Source: JAJDYQ01 sp942491945
GTDB taxonomy: Bacteria; Pseudomonadota; Gammaproteobacteria; JAJDYQ01
NCBI GenBank assembly: GCA_942491945.1
Contig: CALODD010000043.1
Span: 1-25,314, forward strand
DNA length: 25,314 nt
Reading direction: 5' to 3'
The notes under the pieces are model-generated. The model was given only the letters and a program-made list of their open reading frames with translations, made no database searches and was not told the origin of the DNA. This document shows positions 17,732 through 25,314 of the stretch, piece by piece (the first letter of the stretch is position 1; the number at the start of each line of letters is the position of its first letter). The translations under genes and the position numbers were made by a program.

Positions 17732-18847
17732 ATGCCCACACATCCTACGATATTTCAGCTGGTTGCCAAAACACCTCAATGGGGGTTTGACCTGTCACAA
17801 CAGATAGCTATTGCACTAAACAATGAAGGCTATCATATCGTCACCATATTCCTTAACGGAGAATACAGTCAAACTGTAGACGAACGCTATCCCGGAGATT
17901 GTGTATTTCCCCAGCTTAATCACAAAAAACCATGGTGGCGCATACAGGCTACCCTGACCCTGTTGAAACTGTGCTTAAAATATAAGTTTGAGATAGTCAT
18001 AAGCCACCACTATAAACCATCGTCTTTAATGGCCTTTGTTGATCGCATACATCCATTAAAAACACTATTCATGGTAAACCACAACCCGAACAATCTGCGC
18101 AGAAATGCCAGAGTTTCAGTTGTAAAATATCTATTCAGTAAACGCTGGAGCTTTGTTGGTGTATCAAATTGGGTGAAGAAAGATTTTCTTGATCGCGCCT
18201 CTTTTCTTAGCCCTGAACGAATGCATGTACTGCACAACTGCATTGACATCGAAAAGGTAACCGAATTACAGTTGCCTCGATCAGAAGCAAGACAATCACT
18301 AAGTGTTCCTACTCATTCATTTGTATTTGGAAATATACATCGACTAGATAAATCCAAAGGACATGACTACATGATCAAGGCCTTTGCGAAAGTCTCTAGT
18401 AAAATGGAAAGTGCGATGCTGATTATCATTGGAGGAGGTGAGCGCAAATCGCTTCTGGAGAGCATCGCCAAAGAACATGGCGTTGAGGAAAAGGTTAAAC
18501 TAGTCGGAGTACTTCATAATGCTTCGAGTTATGCAACCGCTTTTGATGTATTCGTTTCCCCGTCGCTTCATGAGGGTTTTGGCCTGGGCTTACTGGAAGG
18601 CATGGCTGCCTCATTACCGACACTAACCAGTACGGGTGGTGCTTCACCAGAAGTTGTTGGGGACACCAGTTTACAATTTCCACCGGGGGATGCCGATAAG
18701 CTCGCCGAACAGATGCTCACAATATATCAGCTACCCCAGGAAAAAAGAGTTGAAATGGGGCAATCGTCTTACGTTCGGTTAAATGAAAAATTTTCTAAAG
18801 ATATTTATCACTCAAATGTATCGAAGTTATTTCTGGGACGCCAATAA
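17732..18847 (+). CDS. GT4 family glycosyltransferase (plus strand)
   Basis: Retaining GT-B glycosyltransferase using a nucleotide-sugar donor on the cytoplasmic face. The 371-residue protein has an N-terminal acceptor domain with a glycine loop-like start (VAKTPQWGFDLSQQIA). VGVSNWVKKDFL follows near 143 and the second-domain opening FGNIHRLDKSKGHDYMIKAF is at 199-218. The donor-site E-x7-E pair is E281 and E289 in EGFGLGLLEGMA, followed by GGASPEVVGD. It ends 21 bp inside the end of the convergent minus-strand GT4 gene, with no room for a separate terminator. Sugar specificity is not readable. Confidence 0.92.
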   Translation: MPTHPTIFQLVAKTPQWGFDLSQQIAIALNNEGYHIVTIFLNGEYSQTVDERYPGDCVFPQLNHKKPWWRIQATLTLLKLCLKYKFEIVISHHYKPSSLMAFVDRIHPLKTLFMVNHNPNNLRRNARVSVVKYLFSKRWSFVGVSNWVKKDFLDRASFLSPERMHVLHNCIDIEKVTELQLPRSEARQSLSVPTHSFVFGNIHRLDKSKGHDYMIKAFAKVSSKMESAMLIIIGGGERKSLLESIAKEHGVEEKVKLVGVLHNASSYATAFDVFVSPSLHEGFGLGLLEGMAASLPTLTSTGGASPEVVGDTSLQFPPGDADKLAEQMLTIYQLPQEKRVEMGQSSYVRLNEKFSKDIYHSNVSKLFLGRQ

Positions 18848-19861
18848 TAGTCTCCATTGTTCAACCACATGTTCTAACAGATAATCTTTTTTACCTCGAA
18901 CCTCTGGTCGACCATGTTCATACCACCCCATGAGCTTTTCAGTAACTTTACTGTCATCGACAGACATTATCTGTTCATCATTACTCAGAATTTCTCTGGC
19001 GGCTCCAATGTCATAACAAAGCACTGGCGTCCCGACGGTATTTGCTTCTGCATAAATCACGCCGAACGTTTCAGGTAACACATTCTGTGGATAGAACACG
19101 CAAAATGCCTCTCGAACATGCTGAACTACCTCTGCATTAGCTATGCTACCCACATTGATTAAATTAGGGTGGTCAACCCATTCTTCAGGCATTTCCTCAT
19201 AGCCAGGATTTGCAATTAAAAGTTTAACCTCGGGTTTTGTTTTGATTATCTGTTTAAAGTGGTCCAGTACTTGTCTTAACCCTTTTCTCGGCGCACTGAA
19301 AAATACCAGTTTATTTCTGTCAACTGCTGTTGGCTGATATTTTATATCCGGGTTAATTACATTATAAATTGTTTCGATTTTGATCGGTTTCAACCGATTC
19401 AGAGGGTGGAACAATCGCTGAAACCAGCATTTTGGTTCCAGATACATTTCAGCTATTCCACGCTGCCAGTTAGAGTTGCAGATAAGTGTCACATCGTTCT
19501 GAATAAAATAATCACGGTATCGGCAATATTTGGGTGCCGGCAGATCCTGTATCCAGAGATAGTGCTTCGCAGTAGGGAAGTACTCAGTCATTTGTTTTAG
19601 AGCTTTTATTTTCCTCATCAAAACAACATGATGCGGAGTGTCGACATTTCTCGCGCTTTCTAATGAAAGGTATCTTATCCCATCATCATCTATTTCATCC
19701 TCAGTCCGGCAAGGCTGCACAATAACAACTTCAAATTCCGGCCTTAATTTCTGCGCAACTCTGAGCATTGTCGACTCAGTCCCACCAATTGCACGCTCTG
19801 CCAAGCTTGCGAATGTGTAAGGTTTCTTGCACTTAATATCTATAAAATAAACAACACTCAT
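18827..19861 (-). CDS. GT4 family glycosyltransferase (minus strand)
   Basis: The 344-residue GT-B type glycosyltransferase has IGGTESTMLRVAQKL near 25-39 in the acceptor domain and TLICNSNWQRG near 125-135. The phosphate-binding SAPRKGLRQVLDHF is at 189-202. The donor-site E-x7-E is E264 and E272 in PETFGVIYAEANTVGTPVLCYD. It is the last gene of the minus-strand operon. Its ATG overlaps the preceding stop as ATGA (19858-19861), which points to translational coupling. Its 3' end overlaps the plus-strand GT4 tail by 21 bp. The 5' 36 bp or so reappear, badly damaged, as the far end of the inverted copy at the window's right edge. Confidence 0.91.
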   Translation of the reverse strand: MSVVYFIDIKCKKPYTFASLAERAIGGTESTMLRVAQKLRPEFEVVIVQPCRTEDEIDDDGIRYLSLESARNVDTPHHVVLMRKIKALKQMTEYFPTAKHYLWIQDLPAPKYCRYRDYFIQNDVTLICNSNWQRGIAEMYLEPKCWFQRLFHPLNRLKPIKIETIYNVINPDIKYQPTAVDRNKLVFFSAPRKGLRQVLDHFKQIIKTKPEVKLLIANPGYEEMPEEWVDHPNLINVGSIANAEVVQHVREAFCVFYPQNVLPETFGVIYAEANTVGTPVLCYDIGAAREILSNDEQIMSVDDSKVTEKLMGWYEHGRPEVRGKKDYLLEHVVEQWRLLLASQK

Positions 19862-20748
19862 AATACTAATAATCTAATATATTTTTTAAGATAGGATAGT
19901 TTGAACAGGTTCAATGTTCGGCAACGGATCGCTCTGCGATATGTTTGCCTGGCAATAGCGTATTCTCTATTCACATACTGAATACGAAATAGAGACATAA
20001 GTCGGTTACAATAAAATACGCTCTTATACTTCATCAGAGATGCAGGCAAGATATTCGGATCGAATACAACATCAGGCAGACGTTCAACGACATCCGCATA
20101 CCCAGCTGACTGATTCCTTAAACTATCATCATGCTTGAGTATTTCGACTACCGGATCATTAATACACGCCACCTTTTCATTCGCCAGGACCCATGCATAA
20201 ACTGAAAAGTCTTCGCTAACCTTCAAATTTTCAGGGTAAGGATATTTCAAGGCGGTTTCACGTTTGATCAATGCTGTTCCACCATTGGCAATAGAAAACT
20301 TTTTTCGAATAACATAGTTAACAAAATTAATTCTAGTATCGCTAAGTTCCACTTGCTGCGTATGTAATCGAACTTTATCGGCGTGTCGGCTTTGGTGGCC
20401 ACCAAATACCAAAGCACAAGCCAGATTCTGTTCTACTTTTTCTCTTAGCTTTATAAAACCATCTGCCAATAATTTATCATCCGCATCCACGAAACTCAGA
20501 TAATCTGACTTTGCCAGCCGAGCACCATGGTTGCGTGCCGAGCTCACGCCGGCGTTATCCTGATAGACATACTGAATCGGATAGCTTTTTAACAATAGCT
20601 GAACGATTTCAGCTGTGTCATCCTGAGACCCATCATCAACAACAATAATCTCGTCAGCATCACCAATGACAGCAGCGATTGAAGAAATAGCATCCGGCAG
20701 GTACTTTGCGTAATTGAAGCACGGCAGGATAAAGCTCACCGAAATCAC
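19858..20748 (-). CDS. GT2 family glycosyltransferase (operon gene 4)
   Basis: Inverting GT-A glycosyltransferase of 296 residues. It begins ISVSFILPCFNYAKYLPDAI, has IIVVDDGSQDD (34-44) for nucleotide binding, GVSSARNHGA near 67-76, and the metal-binding YLSFVDADDK (83-92). These are all standard for the WcaA/WaaE-like GT2 set. The C-terminal third is basic and without membrane helices, so it is a cytoplasmic or peripheral enzyme. It overlaps its neighbours by 4 nt on both sides (upstream 20745-20748, downstream 19858-19861). A degraded copy lies at about 24590-25277. Confidence 0.92.
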   Translation of the reverse strand: MISVSFILPCFNYAKYLPDAISSIAAVIGDADEIIVVDDGSQDDTAEIVQLLLKSYPIQYVYQDNAGVSSARNHGARLAKSDYLSFVDADDKLLADGFIKLREKVEQNLACALVFGGHQSRHADKVRLHTQQVELSDTRINFVNYVIRKKFSIANGGTALIKRETALKYPYPENLKVSEDFSVYAWVLANEKVACINDPVVEILKHDDSLRNQSAGYADVVERLPDVVFDPNILPASLMKYKSVFYCNRLMSLFRIQYVNREYAIARQTYRRAIRCRTLNLFKLSYLKKYIRLLVL

Positions 20749-21482
20749 TTCGTCAATTCCTTTATCAGCTGGTGCATTTGATATTTATCACCATCTGTAT
20801 ATGACTTGAGAAAATACAATTTATCTCTCATGGAAAAATTGTAAGACCGCCGTGATAGGCTATCCAGATCACGATATTTACCACCACGATACCATGCAGT
20901 TTTCGCCAGCTTTTCCAAATCGATAAAACGTACTTCTGGTTGGGAATCCTTATCTATTTTATAAAAGATATGTTTTGGATAGAGACAACCATGTTGATAC
21001 CCGATGTCATGCAATGACTTAACATGGTGCGCAATGATTCGAATCAGTGAACGTCGTTGAGTCACCGTCAATTTATTAATCGCCTTCGTATTATCACAGG
21101 CATCCATTGAATCAAGAGACTCCGTAATCAGTATAGCCTGGTGCTTGCCTGCATCGTCACGTGTAGCAAAATAGACTGGCGTAACGACAGGAAAATTCTG
21201 GCGTATACACAGCATAATATTTTCAAACTCTCGCTCGAAGGTAGCCTGACCTTCCAACAGATGCTGCCAACTGAAGGTTGTGAAATTTTCCTGACGCTTC
21301 ACATACAAAGCGTTAATATTAATGTCTGAATCATTTAGCTCGTAACGACACACTTCACTCCAGCCATCACGTCCGGTATTCGGCTCATCGGCCCTGGGAA
21401 CTTCCATATCCCAGAAATCCTCAAATGCGTTCAAACCCTTATTATGCAGCTGTTCACGCCAGGCATCTGCAATATAGACCAT
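20745..21482 (-). CDS. Lipopolysaccharide/InaA-type kinase-like protein with altered catalytic loop
   Basis: Protein-kinase-fold protein of 245 residues, of the Kdo/WaaP/InaA kind that phosphorylates LPS core sugars. Visible parts are a possible ATP lysine in NALYVKRQ (K62), a helix glutamate in FEREFENIM, the catalytic-loop equivalent YQHGCLYPKHIFY (162-174), and the metal-binding RFIDLEKL with D188. In the loop the usual HRD or HGD aspartate is cysteine (C166) and the usual asparagine is H171. It may therefore use different residues or be inactive; some InaA-like proteins may share this, which I cannot check. It is 3 nt after the GT2 gene upstream and overlaps the next GT2 by 4 nt. A degraded copy is at about 23965-24592. 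Confidence 0.8.
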   Translation of the reverse strand: MVYIADAWREQLHNKGLNAFEDFWDMEVPRADEPNTGRDGWSEVCRYELNDSDININALYVKRQENFTTFSWQHLLEGQATFEREFENIMLCIRQNFPVVTPVYFATRDDAGKHQAILITESLDSMDACDNTKAINKLTVTQRRSLIRIIAHHVKSLHDIGYQHGCLYPKHIFYKIDKDSQPEVRFIDLEKLAKTAWYRGGKYRDLDSLSRRSYNFSMRDKLYFLKSYTDGDKYQMHQLIKELTK

Positions 21483-21485
21483 TAA

Positions 21486-22310
21486 TCAGGCATCCAGAGA
21501 AGTATCTGCAAGAATTTTATCCGCTTGCATCTTGTTTAGCATCGCCTGTATTTTGCGTGCACCTTTACGCACCGTCTTCTCACGCGAGCCTAATTCTGGA
21601 TTCAAAATCATGGTCGCGTGGTTCAGATGCACGGCATACTTAATCAATTCAACAGATGGGATAAACACCATCTCATGACCTTTATCTTCCAAGGTCTTAT
21701 GCAATATTTTGCCGGCCGTTTCTTCGCCCGCGCCAAAACTGATTTTATATTTCTGCAACAGGTCGGTTCGGTATAACGCAAGGTGGCTGCGCAGATAGTG
21801 GAAATGCTTACCCTTACCATCAGTAATCAATTCTTTGCCAATAATCGGATAAATTACTTTCTGAATCGCATATTCGATCTTCTTTAAAAACAGTTTCCAG
21901 CCTGGTTTCACTTCCAGCTTCCATGAGCCAACGCCTGCGATGTTGTCATCTGATTCAATCTGTTTTAACAAAAAATCTAACCAGTCATCACGCAATACAA
22001 AAGTATCCGTATGAATCGACATAACGTATGGTGTAGTCACACGTTCCAGGGCCATATCCAGCGCCGCGGCGTGCGAAGCTCCAGGAGATTCCCCAGGAAC
22101 AACCTGACGCTCAATCAGTTCAATCCAGTTTAGTGAACGCAAATAATCCAAAGACTCATCGCCCCCACCCGAACCATTATCTATTGCAATCACATGGATT
22201 CGACTAGAATCCGTATGACGACGGAGTAGACGTAGGCACAGGCGCGTAATATCAGGTGTCTTATAATTAGGCACCAGTAACGTTACTTCGGCTTTCGACG
22301 AATTATCCAT
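21486..22310 (-). CDS. GT2 family glycosyltransferase (operon gene 2)
   Basis: The 274-residue GT-A glycosyltransferase opens with EVTLLVPNYKTPDITRLCL, followed by VIAIDNGSGGGDESLDYL (D44) and GESPGASHAAALDMAL near 73-88. The metal-binding segment is SIHTDTFVLRDDWLDFLL (D102). The arrangement resembles rhamnosyl- or O-antigen-type GT2 enzymes, but donor and acceptor cannot be assigned. Its start overlaps the end of the upstream kinase gene by 8 nt, and the LPS-kinase-like gene follows after 3 nt, so the operon is tightly packed. A degraded copy lies at about 23290-23966. Confidence 0.9.
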   Translation of the reverse strand: MDNSSKAEVTLLVPNYKTPDITRLCLRLLRRHTDSSRIHVIAIDNGSGGGDESLDYLRSLNWIELIERQVVPGESPGASHAAALDMALERVTTPYVMSIHTDTFVLRDDWLDFLLKQIESDDNIAGVGSWKLEVKPGWKLFLKKIEYAIQKVIYPIIGKELITDGKGKHFHYLRSHLALYRTDLLQKYKISFGAGEETAGKILHKTLEDKGHEMVFIPSVELIKYAVHLNHATMILNPELGSREKTVRKGARKIQAMLNKMQADKILADTSLDA

Positions 22311-22856
22311 TTACTTTTGCATCCATTAATAAATCGAACATAGCTTTAATCTCAGGCTCTTTAACCCAGTTTTCTCGAAATCGAGTTTTATCAGCAAGCA
22401 TACCTTTCTCAAAACGCAGCTTTCCAGGTGACTGTTTCATCGAATCCAGATCTATCAATACTGGTTGATCATCATCAATAATAAAATTTGTGGACTTTAA
22501 ATCCCCATGAATAATTTTCTGTTCGAATAAATTATTCATTAATTCAAGCATCTTAATTGCCACATGATTCCGAACAGTGTTTTCAAGGCCTGGCTGCCTG
22601 AAGTAGTCAGCACTATTTATACCATCGACACATTCCATGACGAATATCGATACACCTTTATTTTTTCCCTTCATACATTCCATCATCGCCACTGGACGTG
22701 CAGTTGGGATTCCACGAATGAGCAGCTGATGTGCGTTCCTCCACGATCGACTGGCTCTTGATTCACGCAGTAATACTTTAATTTTATGTGCGAAGTGCTT
22801 TACATTGTATCGTTTCACGACATAGCAATTAGCCCCAATTCTGATTTGGCCAACTG
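22303..22856 (-). CDS. Sugar/LPS core kinase (RIO/WaaP-like fold), 5' end replaced by fold-back
   Basis: First visible gene of the minus-strand operon, a kinase-fold protein probably phosphorylating an LPS or glycan sugar. Intact features are IGANCYVVKRYN (ATP lysine), IFVMECVDGINSADYF (hinge), the catalytic loop IIHGDLKSTNFII and the metal-binding PVLIDLDSM. Unlike the second kinase-like gene in this operon, the catalytic aspartate is present. The reading frame runs on to 22917, but the codons beyond about 22857 come from the inverted right arm. They yield a false N-terminus (MRSACIVSRHTSLLPDLAN), so the true N-terminal residues are not in the window. A degraded copy is at 22859-23289. Confidence 0.85.
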
Positions 22857-22874
22857 CACAGTTGGCCAAATCAG
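22841..22874. repeat. Palindromic fold-back centre
   Basis: Two perfect 16-bp inverted arms (22841-22856 and 22859-22874) are separated by only CA. This is the turning point where the window stops being new sequence and runs back over its own complement. It lies inside the kinase coding region. Confidence 0.95.
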
Positions 22875-23289
22875 GTAGAAGACTAGTATGTCGTGAAACG
22901 ATACAAGCACTTCGCACATATTACTGCGTCGCCAGTCGATCGTGGAGGAGCACTGCTCTCGTGGGTCCCAACTGCATCCGGTGGCGATGATGGGGCTGAG
23001 GGAAAAAATAAGGTGTATCGATGATGGTATAAACTAGTGCTGACTACTTTCAGGCAGCTGTTCTGGAATCATGTGGCGAGTAAAAGATGCTTGAATGTGA
23101 AATAATTTCATTCGAACGAAAATTATTCGAGACAAAGTCCACAAATTACATTACCAGTGTCTGGATTCGATGAGAACAGTCACCTGGAAAGCTGCGTTTG
23201 AAAGAGGTATGCTTGCTGATAAAACTCGATTTCTTGCAAAAAACCTGAATTAAAGCTATATTCGATTTGGTAATGGATGCAAAAAGTAA
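22859..23289 (+). pseudogene. Degraded copy of the sugar kinase gene
   Basis: Reverse-complement copy of 22303-22856. Landmarks are TATGTCGTGAAACGATAC (22887-22904), the GCCAGTCGATCGTGGAGGA stretch, GGGAAAAAATAAGGTG, and the end TAA at 23287-23289 followed by ATG. Many small deletions break the frame. Probably not real DNA in the organism. Confidence 0.85.
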
Positions 23290-23966
23290 ATGAATAATTC
23301 GTCGAAAACCGAAAATAACCATAATTGCTAATTATAAGACTGTTGCGCCTGCTCCGTCGTCTATACGAGATTCTAGTCGAATCTGTGATTGCAATAGATA
23401 ATGGTTCGAGTGAGAACGATATTTGGATATTGCGTTCATAAGCTAGTTGAACTGATTGAGCGTCAGGTGATCTGGGGAATCTCCTGGAGCTTCGCCGCGA
23501 GCATGGCCGCAGATATTGGGCCACACCATGCGTTCTGTCGGTATACGGATACTTTTGTATTGCGTGATGACTGGTTATAGAAACGAATTGAGTCGGATGA
23601 CAACATCGCAGGCGTTGACTCATGGAAATATGAAACCAGGCTGGAAACACTTTAAAAAGAGATCGAATATGCGATTCAGAAATTGGTATTGGCAAGTGAT
23701 TACTGATGAGCGAAACGAAACATTTCCACTATCAGCCGCTGCCACAACCCAAACGGTGCACGGAAATATAAAATCGGACAACGCGAAGCGAAACGGCCGG
23801 CAAAATATTGCATAAGACCTTGGAAGGTCATAAATGAGATGGTGTTTATCCCACAGATTAGGTACGACCATGATTTTGAATCAGAGAAGACGGTGCGTAG
23901 CGCGCAAAACTACAGGCGATGCCCAAAGCGGATAAAAATTCTTGCGAATAAAATTCTCTGGACCTA
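23290..23966 (+). pseudogene. Degraded copy of GT2 operon gene 2
   Basis: It starts ATGAATAATTCGTCGAAA, matching the gene's ATGGATAATTCGTCGAAA, and follows the parent (21486-22310) to the TTCTCTGGA end. It is about 150 nt shorter than the parent and has no continuous frame. Confidence 0.8.
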
Positions 23967-24592
23967 TCGGTCACCCATATTGCAGATGCTAACGTGAACA
24001 ACTTATAGGTTTGAACGCATTTGTAGGATTTCTGGGACCAGAATGAAACTTCCGAGACGTGAGAAATTAATGTGTCGTTGCAATGATTCCCGGGTATTAA
24101 TGGCCTTTTGTATGTGAAGCGTCAGGAAAATTTCTGGCCTTCAGTTGGCAGCATCTGGAAGGTCGGGGCTACCTTCTAGCCGGTAATACGCCAAATTTTC
24201 CTGTCGACACGCCAGTCTGTTACACACGTGACGATGCAGGCAAGCACCGAATACTTTGATTACGGAGTCTGCCGATTCAATGGATACCTGTGATAATACG
24301 AGCATTATAAATTGACGTGGCTCCGACGTTCGCTGATTCGAATCATTGCACTATTAAGAAATCGTGCATGACATCGAATTATGGTTGTCTCTATCCAAAA
24401 CATATCTTTTATAAATAGATAAGGATTCCCAACCAGAAGTACGTTTTGTAAAACTGGCGAAAAATCGTGGTGTATAGTTAACTATCACGGCGGTCTTACA
24501 ATTTTTCCATGAAGATAAATTGTATTTTCTCAAGTCATATACAGATGGTGATAAATATCAAATGCACCAGCTGATAGAAATTGACGAAATTC
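23965..24592 (+). pseudogene. Degraded copy of the LPS-kinase-like gene
   Basis: Copy of 20745-21482. The last 90 bases or so (about 24486-24580) match the parent almost exactly, while the first part is heavily gapped. It ends GAAATTGACGAAATTCGG, parallel to the parent's stop and overlap. Confidence 0.8.
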
Positions 24593-25277
24593 GGTAACGT
24601 GGAGCAGCTGAAATCGTTCAGCTGATATTAAAGCTCCGATTCGGCTCTGTCGAGACTTGCCGGCGTGGCTCGGCTATGGTGCTCGGCAACAAAGTAGTCA
24701 GATTATCGGTTTCGTGGATGCGAGACGGTAAATTCTGGCAGATGTTTTATAAAACTGGAAAATTGGGAAAATTTTAGCCCCGATAACTTTATTGTTTGGT
24801 GGCCGCCAAAAACTTCTGAAAAGTTGCCGTTGCCAAGTGGAGCGTACTAGAATTAGTTTTTGGTGAAGCTTTGTGTTATTCGAAAAAGAGATTTTCAAAT
24901 TGCCAATGGTGGAGCAGCATTGATCAAACTGAGAGCACTAACGAAATATCTGAAGGTTAGCGAAGACTTTCGAGACATGCGTAGATTATAACAAATGAAA
25001 AGGTGGCGTGTGTGGAGTCCGGTATCGAAATACTCAAGCATGATGTGAAGGAATCAATCAACTGGGTGAGTATGCGGATGTCGTTGAACATCTGCCTGAT
25101 GACATTCGATCCGAATATGCTGCCTGCATCTCTGATGAAGTATAGGCGTATTTTATTGTAACGACATGTCTCTATTTCGTATTCGAGTATGTGAATAGAG
25201 AATACGCTATTGCCGAATTTGGAAACATATCGCAGAGCGGTCATTGAACCTGTTCAAACCTCCTCTTAAAAATTATG
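24590..25277 (+). pseudogene. Degraded copy of GT2 operon gene 4
   Basis: Copy of 19858-20748. About 110 nt of the 5' part of the parent (roughly 20617-20735) are missing near 24610. Later blocks such as TCAGATTAT..TTTCGTGGATGCG, ATACTCAAGCATGAT and CATTGAACCTGTTCAAAC match. No open frame remains. Confidence 0.8.
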
Positions 25278-25314
25278 TTGGTGTGTTTATTTATGAATAA
25301 TAGTGCAACAATAC
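25275..25314 (+). pseudogene. Degraded fragment of the minus-strand GT4 gene 5' end
   Basis: The last 40 bases (GTGTGTTTATTTATGAATAA and on) match, with errors, the first codons of the GT4 gene on the minus strand (about 19825-19861). The copy is cut by the window edge. Confidence 0.6.

Larger units (their letters stand above)
19825..22856. repeat. Left arm (clean) of a 3-kb inverted duplication
   Basis: This stretch carries the intact operon genes and is matched in reverse complement by 22859-25314. Examples of exact matches are 22807-22824 with 22887-22904, about 90 bases around 20768-20860 with about 24486-24580, and about 19900-19917 with 25242-25260. All its reading frames are intact, so it is the true version. 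Confidence 0.95.
22859..25314. repeat. Right arm (degraded) of the inverted duplication, likely fold-back read artefact
   Basis: This is the reverse complement of about 19825-22856, in the same order, but 2456 nt long against about 3032 (about 19 percent shorter). The loss is spread over many 1-10 nt deletions plus substitutions, and one larger gap of about 110 nt near 24600. Perfect blocks alternate with poor ones. No frame survives, and deletions ignore codon structure. This is the error profile of a single uncorrected second-strand pass of a long read. No independent gene is supported here. Confidence 0.93.

Noticed and set aside
23180..25244. Open frames of 60-171 codons in the right arm
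   Set aside because: They are chance frames in the degraded copy, lie out of frame with or antisense to the parent genes, and have low-complexity translations without family motifs.
22859..25314. A possible new mobile element, retron-like or diversity-generating inverted repeat
   Set aside because: The arm is a damaged complement of the adjacent operon with deletion-type errors at all positions. It has no own genes, no target-site duplication, no reverse transcriptase and no adenine-biased mutation.

Overview
The window comes from a gammaproteobacterium. The 16S rRNA gene carries normal bacterial signatures, the rRNA leader has an rrn P1-like promoter and boxA/boxC elements close to the Escherichia coli ones, and the first 8 kb keeps the gene order argC, DUF6776 protein, bactofilin, erpA | anmK, M23 peptidase | tyrosyl-tRNA synthetase, 16S, which I recall from Pseudomonas aeruginosa (around PA0662-PA0668). 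I cannot name a genus from the sequence alone.

Layout. (1) 1-1291: 16S rRNA on the minus strand, missing about 200 nt at its 3' end because the window starts inside the gene, followed by its leader and promoter (about 1292-1620). (2) 1688-8157: conserved housekeeping block with tyrS (-), an OapA/M23 murein peptidase (+), anmK (+, broken by a single-base loss in an A run), and an argC-DUF6776-bactofilin-erpA operon (-). (3) 8285-11594: plus-strand run of a ClC-type chloride transporter lacking the usual gating glutamate, a DUF4126 membrane protein, a membrane-anchored thioredoxin-like protein, HemJ and a small two-helix membrane protein. (4) 11624-22856: surface-glycan region, more AT-rich from about 13.4 kb. 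It has a NodU/CmcH-type carbamoyltransferase (-), a GT-C-like polytopic membrane protein (+), three FkbM-family methyltransferases (one -, two +; the middle one frameshifted), a GT4 glycosyltransferase (+), and a tightly coupled minus-strand operon of sugar kinase, GT2, lipopolysaccharide-kinase-like protein, GT2 and GT4. Together these look like assembly and decoration (phosphorylation, methylation, carbamoylation) of an LPS core, O-antigen or other surface glycan.

(5) 22859-25314 is not independent sequence. It is a noisy reverse complement of about 19.83-22.86 kb, folded back around a near-perfect palindrome with a 2-nt centre (22841-22874). The copy is about 19 percent shorter than its template, with scattered small deletions and substitutions that destroy every reading frame, while some blocks of tens of bases match perfectly. 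This is what an uncorrected fold-back long read at a contig end looks like. I therefore do not regard it as a new genetic system, although a real degenerate inverted duplication cannot be excluded without reads. The single-base homopolymer frameshift in anmK and the frameshift in an FkbM gene fit long-read assembly with residual indels. With one edge inside 16S and the other in a fold-back, the window may be a whole contig.
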